Shown: positions 7,049 through 10,018 of the stretch, piece by piece
How the letters are laid out: every line of letters begins with the position of its first letter
How positions within the stretch are numbered: the stretch's first letter is position 1
Assembly (NCBI GenBank): GCA_002684375.1
Contig: NYVC01000041.1
Location: 52,031 to 62,048, forward strand
Direction of reading: 5' to 3'
DNA: 10,018 nt
Origin: Marinovum sp.
Lineage (GTDB): Bacteria > Pseudomonadota > Alphaproteobacteria > Rhodobacterales > Rhodobacteraceae
Program-made: the position numbers and the translations under genes
Notes under the pieces: generated by a model
What the model was told of the DNA's origin: nothing
Seen by the model: the letters and a program-made list of their open reading frames with translations, nothing else
Database searches by the model: none

Positions 7049-8248
7049 TCAGGCGCAGTCTGCAACAATCGCAGTAGCGGCGTCCATCCCACCTGCCCCA
7101 TGGGCAATGCCAAGAGCCGCCATCCCTGCCTGAACCGAAGACAGCATACCCAGCACCATATGCGCATTGATATGCCCCATATGACCTAAGCGAAAAAAAC
7201 CATCGCACGCCGGATCACCCGGAGGGGCCATCCCCAAACCGATGCCGAGCGTGACACCGGCCCGTTCACTGAGCCATTGGCGCAGGCGTGTCGCATCAGG
7301 CGCGGTCAGCGCGGCCGCCGTAACCGCGCGACTGCGATGCGCCGGATCGTCCACGTTGAGCCGCAGATCACCTCCAGATGACCAGGCATCACAAGCCGCC
7401 CAGATTGCTTGCGCCAACGTTTCATGGCGCGCCCAAACCTGTTCCATACCCTCATCGTGCAGCATATCAAGCGATACCCGCAACCCATACAGATGATGGG
7501 TCAGGGCCGTGCCGTTAAAATACTCGTAATACAGTTCGGGCCGGCTGCGCGGTTGCCAATCCCAATAGCGGCTGACCCGCGTCATTGCCTTGCGAGATTG
7601 CGCCGCATGGTCATTGAAAAACACAAACCCCATCCCCGGAGGCAGCATCAAACCTTTTTGGCTGGCAGCCACCATCACATCGACCCCCCAAGCGTCCATC
7701 TCGAAGCGGTCGCAAGCCAGTGAGGCAATGCAATCGACCATCAACAATGCCGGATGCCCCAAGCGATCCAATTCGGCGCGGACAGCGGCGACATCGTTGA
7801 CAACTGACGTCGAGGTATCCACGTGGCTGATCAAAACCGCTTTGAGTTTCTGGGCGTGATCCCGTCGCAACGCTGCGCCAACCCGCTCCGGGTCCAGCGG
7901 CGCATGCAGGCCGAAATCAACCATGTCCACCTCGATCCCAAGCGCCTGCGCCATCTCGCCCCAGCCAACACCAAAGCGCCCTGTTGCAACGCAGAGCACC
8001 CGCTCGCCGGCCGCAACAACATTGCTCAGAGCCGCCTCCCAGGCGCCATGACCATTGGCGATATACATCGCGACCTCACCTTGGGTGCGTGCCACCCTGC
8101 GCAGATCCGGAACCAACCCATGGGTCAGTTCAACCAAAGCCCCCTCATAAATATTGGGTGCGGCCCGATGCATCGCCTGCAGAACCCGATCTGGCACAAC
8201 GGACGGGCCGGGGATCGCCAGATAAGACCGGCCTTGTGAAAGTGTCAT
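7049..8248 (-). CDS. Class V PLP aminotransferase (alanine/serine-glyoxylate aminotransferase-like)
   Basis: Cytoplasmic PLP enzyme of 399 residues in the class V family that includes serine-glyoxylate, alanine-glyoxylate and pyridoxamine-pyruvate aminotransferases. Evidence includes IPGPSVVPDRVLQAM (12-26; the family's substrate-side GPxxxP start), NGHGAWEAAL (65-74; phosphate-binding loop), SHVDTSTSVVND (141-152), MVDCIASL (170-177, D172 pairing with the pyridine nitrogen), AASQKGLMLPPGMGF (194-208, K198 the predicted Schiff-base lysine) and FRLGHMGH (352-359, R353 for the substrate carboxylate). The active site looks complete. The donor and acceptor cannot be chosen from sequence; serine or alanine to glyoxylate or pyruvate are the usual options. 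The ATG at 8246-8248 is preceded by AGGAAA. The gene stands alone on its strand and diverges from the phosphatase-like gene. Confidence 0.88.
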   Translation of the reverse strand: MTLSQGRSYLAIPGPSVVPDRVLQAMHRAAPNIYEGALVELTHGLVPDLRRVARTQGEVAMYIANGHGAWEAALSNVVAAGERVLCVATGRFGVGWGEMAQALGIEVDMVDFGLHAPLDPERVGAALRRDHAQKLKAVLISHVDTSTSVVNDVAAVRAELDRLGHPALLMVDCIASLACDRFEMDAWGVDVMVAASQKGLMLPPGMGFVFFNDHAAQSRKAMTRVSRYWDWQPRSRPELYYEYFNGTALTHHLYGLRVSLDMLHDEGMEQVWARHETLAQAIWAACDAWSSGGDLRLNVDDPAHRSRAVTAAALTAPDATRLRQWLSERAGVTLGIGLGMAPPGDPACDGFFRLGHMGHINAHMVLGMLSSVQAGMAALGIAHGAGGMDAATAIVADCA

Positions 8249-8260
8249 CTGTATTTCCTA

Positions 8261-8278
8261 ACAATTGTCGGCATTCTA
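8261..8278 (-). promoter_or_regulatory. Possible -10 element and ACAATTGT palindrome upstream of the class V aminotransferase
   Basis: On the minus strand, TAGAAT (8278-8273) matches the -10 consensus at five of six positions, and a start near 8266 would leave a short leader. No matching -35 hexamer is seen 17 bases upstream. The palindrome ACAATTGT (8261-8268) would cover the predicted start point, a usual place for a repressor. Both are short and could be chance. Confidence 0.25.
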
Positions 8279-8310
8279 ATCTGCGCGCACGCGCCGCCCC
8301 CATTGCTATC

Positions 8311-8334
8311 GGCTTGCCACACGAGCGGCAAGCC
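8311..8334. repeat. 8-bp inverted repeat in the divergent intergenic region
   Basis: GGCTTGCC (8311-8318) and GGCAAGCC (8327-8334) are perfect inverted copies separated by 8 bases. The site lies in the 125-base gap between the class V aminotransferase (minus) and the phosphatase-like gene (plus), about 63 bases from the former start and 40 bases from the latter. That suits an operator for a dimeric regulator acting on one or both genes. A hairpin in a leader is the alternative. There is no T-run. Confidence 0.4.
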
Positions 8335-8373
8335 CGTAAACCCTGCGCTGTAACAGTCGCTTTAGGCCTCCGC

Positions 8374-9069
8374 ATGCTGTCAAATCATATGCACATATCA
8401 ACGGGCTGGCTTGCGCGCGCAACAACGTCATGCAGCGCGGACATGTCAAACCCGACAGCCCAGCGCGCCGCACAAATTTGGTGGCATATTTTCAATCAGA
8501 ATTTTGCACAGTTTTTCCGTTACAATTGTCGTCAAATCGTCCCCGGCTTATCCCGCGATAACCAGCCATTGCTGGCCTGGATGGTACACTACAAAAGCGT
8601 GTGCGTCCGGAAAATCATTAATCTGCGCAAGTCGCCGCAGCACACGCTCTCCACGGTTGAAACCGAAAGCTGTCAGGTCCTGAGCCTCACACTGATCAAT
8701 CGACCCCTCGTTGCGGATCGGGCCGCACCCGCAGAGGGGATTTTGGAAATCTTCCAAATCCTGTGGAAGATGAAAAACCCGGTAGTATTTCACGGCAAAT
8801 CAGGCACGACCCGGACCGGATTGATTGCCACAGCCTGTATGATGGTGTTCCAAGCTGTATCAGTGGCCTCTGCGAAAAGCCAAATTTCCACTTATTCTGT
8901 TGGCATTGCATTCGGCACATGCAACATTTACCAGTGTATTTTAGACGGCTTCCAATCCCGGCATTTCCACGCTGCGATTGGCTTGAAAGACTGGATCGCA
9001 AACGAAAATGATAACGAGAAAAGGCAAGCCGGGTTCGACAGCAATCGTCCCCGAAGGGAGTTGGCATGA
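8374..9069 (+). CDS. Tyrosine/dual-specificity phosphatase-like protein lacking the catalytic cysteine
   Basis: Open frame of 231 residues resembling the cysteine-dependent phosphatase family. Recognisable parts are an N-terminal RAAQIWWHIF (31-40), a VPGLSRDNQP segment (56-65) corresponding to the usual APGVWRSNQP, KIINLR (80-85) matching the strand before the core, DRAAPAEGILEIFQIL (115-130), and the P-loop at 140-149. The P-loop reads HGKSGTTRTG where HCxxGxxRxG is expected. Arg147 is kept but the nucleophilic Cys is Gly141 (GGC at 8794-8796), so phosphatase activity is unlikely. It could be a pseudophosphatase or an early decaying gene; the frame is intact. The start is uncertain: the ATG at 8374 gives the length I expect, with 8389 and 8443 also possible, and no strong ribosome site is seen. 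Its TGA overlaps the next gene's ATG (ATGA), suggesting translational coupling to the ABC exporter. Confidence 0.6.
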   Translation: MLSNHMHISTGWLARATTSCSADMSNPTAQRAAQIWWHIFNQNFAQFFRYNCRQIVPGLSRDNQPLLAWMVHYKSVCVRKIINLRKSPQHTLSTVETESCQVLSLTLINRPLVADRAAPAEGILEIFQILWKMKNPVVFHGKSGTTRTGLIATACMMVFQAVSVASAKSQISTYSVGIAFGTCNIYQCILDGFQSRHFHAAIGLKDWIANENDNEKRQAGFDSNRPRRELA

Positions 9070-10018
9070 GTGAAAGTCCGCAACAGGGCCTCTTCCGATG
9101 GCTGTGGCACGCCTATATGGCCCGCCACATATGGGTTATCTTACTTGCGTTGCTGTTTATGACCATCGAGGGCAGCATGCTTGGTGCAATGAGCTATATC
9201 ATGAAGCCGATGTTTGATCAGGTGTTTGTCGGTGGCGACACCGATGCCGCGCTTTTTGTCGGACTGTTGATTTTGGGTATTTTCCTTCTGCGCGCCTCGG
9301 CCAGCATTGCGCAAAAAGTCCTGCTTGCAAGGCTTTCAGAAGTTACGGCCGCCCATATCCGCACAGATATGATTGGCCACTTAATGCGCTTGGACGGGGA
9401 TTTTCACGCCACCCATCCACCAGGATTGGTCATGCAGCGCATCGAGGGCGATGTCGGGTCTATCAATCAGGTCTGGGCGACGATCATCACCGGGGCCGGA
9501 CGCGACTTTGTCGCCGTCATTGCCCTGATGGCAGTGGCTGTTTCCGTCGATTGGCGCTGGACACTCATAGCCTGTATTGCCACACCATTTCTGATTTTAC
9601 CGTCGATCCTGGTGCAGCGCTTTGTGCGCAGTAATGCCCGCTTGGTGCGCGATATCTCAGCGGACCTCTCGACGCGCTTGAACGAGATTTTCCACGGCAT
9701 CAATCCGATCAAACTCAACACCCTCGAAGACTATCAGGTAAACCGCTATCGGGCGTTGGCCAAAAAACGAATTAATTTTCAAACCAAAGCGGTGCTAGGC
9801 CAAGGCGGGATGTCGGGCATTATGGATGTGATGTCGGGCATCGGATTTCTGGCCGTGGTCGTCTATGGAGCCAACGAGATTATTTCAGGCCAAAAAAGCG
9901 TTGGCGATTTCATGAGTTTTTTCACAGCTATCGGACTGGCGTTTGAGCCATTGCGGCGCCTCGGCACGCTCAGTGCCACGTTGCAAATCGCTGCCGCAGG
10001 GATCGAGCGCGTCAAAGG
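9066..10018 (+). CDS. MsbA-like ABC exporter, transmembrane half (partial, runs off the window)
   Basis: The first 317 residues of a probable inner-membrane half-transporter of the MsbA/multidrug type, with the permease domain first. Hydrophobic segments at about 21-46, 62-84, 142-160, 164-184, 254-270 and 281-297 give the six-helix ABC exporter pattern. Family landmarks are MKPMFDQVF (46-54), the intracellular loop GDFHATHPPGLVMQRIEGDVGSINQ (111-135; usual form F..xxxG.L..RI..D) and FFTAIGLAFEPLRRLGTLSATLQ (285-307), a hallmark of MsbA-type exporters just before the linker. The nucleotide-binding domain is expected beyond 10018. The start is firm: GGGAG at 9056-9060 lies 5 bases before the ATG at 9066. 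Lipid or lipid A flipping is one possibility, but the substrate cannot be told from this half. The stop of the phosphatase-like gene overlaps this start. Confidence 0.88.
   Translation, partial: MSESPQQGLFRWLWHAYMARHIWVILLALLFMTIEGSMLGAMSYIMKPMFDQVFVGGDTDAALFVGLLILGIFLLRASASIAQKVLLARLSEVTAAHIRTDMIGHLMRLDGDFHATHPPGLVMQRIEGDVGSINQVWATIITGAGRDFVAVIALMAVAVSVDWRWTLIACIATPFLILPSILVQRFVRSNARLVRDISADLSTRLNEIFHGINPIKLNTLEDYQVNRYRALAKKRINFQTKAVLGQGGMSGIMDVMSGIGFLAVVVYGANEIISGQKSVGDFMSFFTAIGLAFEPLRRLGTLSATLQIAAAGIERVK

Noticed and set aside
7984..8373. Upstream extension of the phosphatase-like frame
   Set aside because: The frame stays open back to 7984 by chance. This stretch is antisense to the class V aminotransferase and its promoter region, and family similarity begins only after about 8440.

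Overview
The window looks like chromosomal DNA of an alphaproteobacterium, most likely Rhodobacteraceae (Roseobacter lineage). This is inferred from the protein families (ParE with the alphaproteobacterial QTK and TOPRIM layout, one LolC/E-type permease next to LolD), the coding style and moderately GC-rich codon use. No RNA gene, CRISPR array, insertion sequence or integrase was seen.

Layout. (1) Positions 57-2540, plus strand: parE (topoisomerase IV subunit B), then a small YdcZ/DUF606-type membrane protein. (2) Positions 2730-5680, minus strand: a compact run transcribed lolC/E -> lolD -> Ldh_2-family oxidoreductase. The first two genes overlap by 8 bases and the last two are 1 base apart. 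This links lipoprotein release from the inner membrane to a soluble dehydrogenase of unknown substrate. (3) Position 5681-5887 is a divergent intergenic region. It is followed by a histidinol-phosphate-aminotransferase-like PLP enzyme (5888-6997, plus), which converges on a class V PLP aminotransferase (7049-8248, minus). A perfect hairpin lies between these two stops. (4) Position 8249-8373 is a second divergent region, carrying an inverted repeat and a possible promoter. (5) Positions 8374-10018, plus strand: a divergent, probably catalytically dead tyrosine/dual-specificity phosphatase-like gene. Its stop overlaps (ATGA) the start of an MsbA-like ABC exporter, whose ATPase half lies beyond the window.

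Most of the window is ordinary housekeeping and metabolic sequence. The two points most worth a second look are the phosphatase-like gene, which has lost its P-loop cysteine but keeps an open frame and a coupled stop with an ABC exporter, and the Ldh_2 enzyme, whose usual SHG motif is replaced by ICG and which sits in the lol operon. I found no convincing evidence of a wholly new system. All assignments rest on reading motifs by eye, without database searches.
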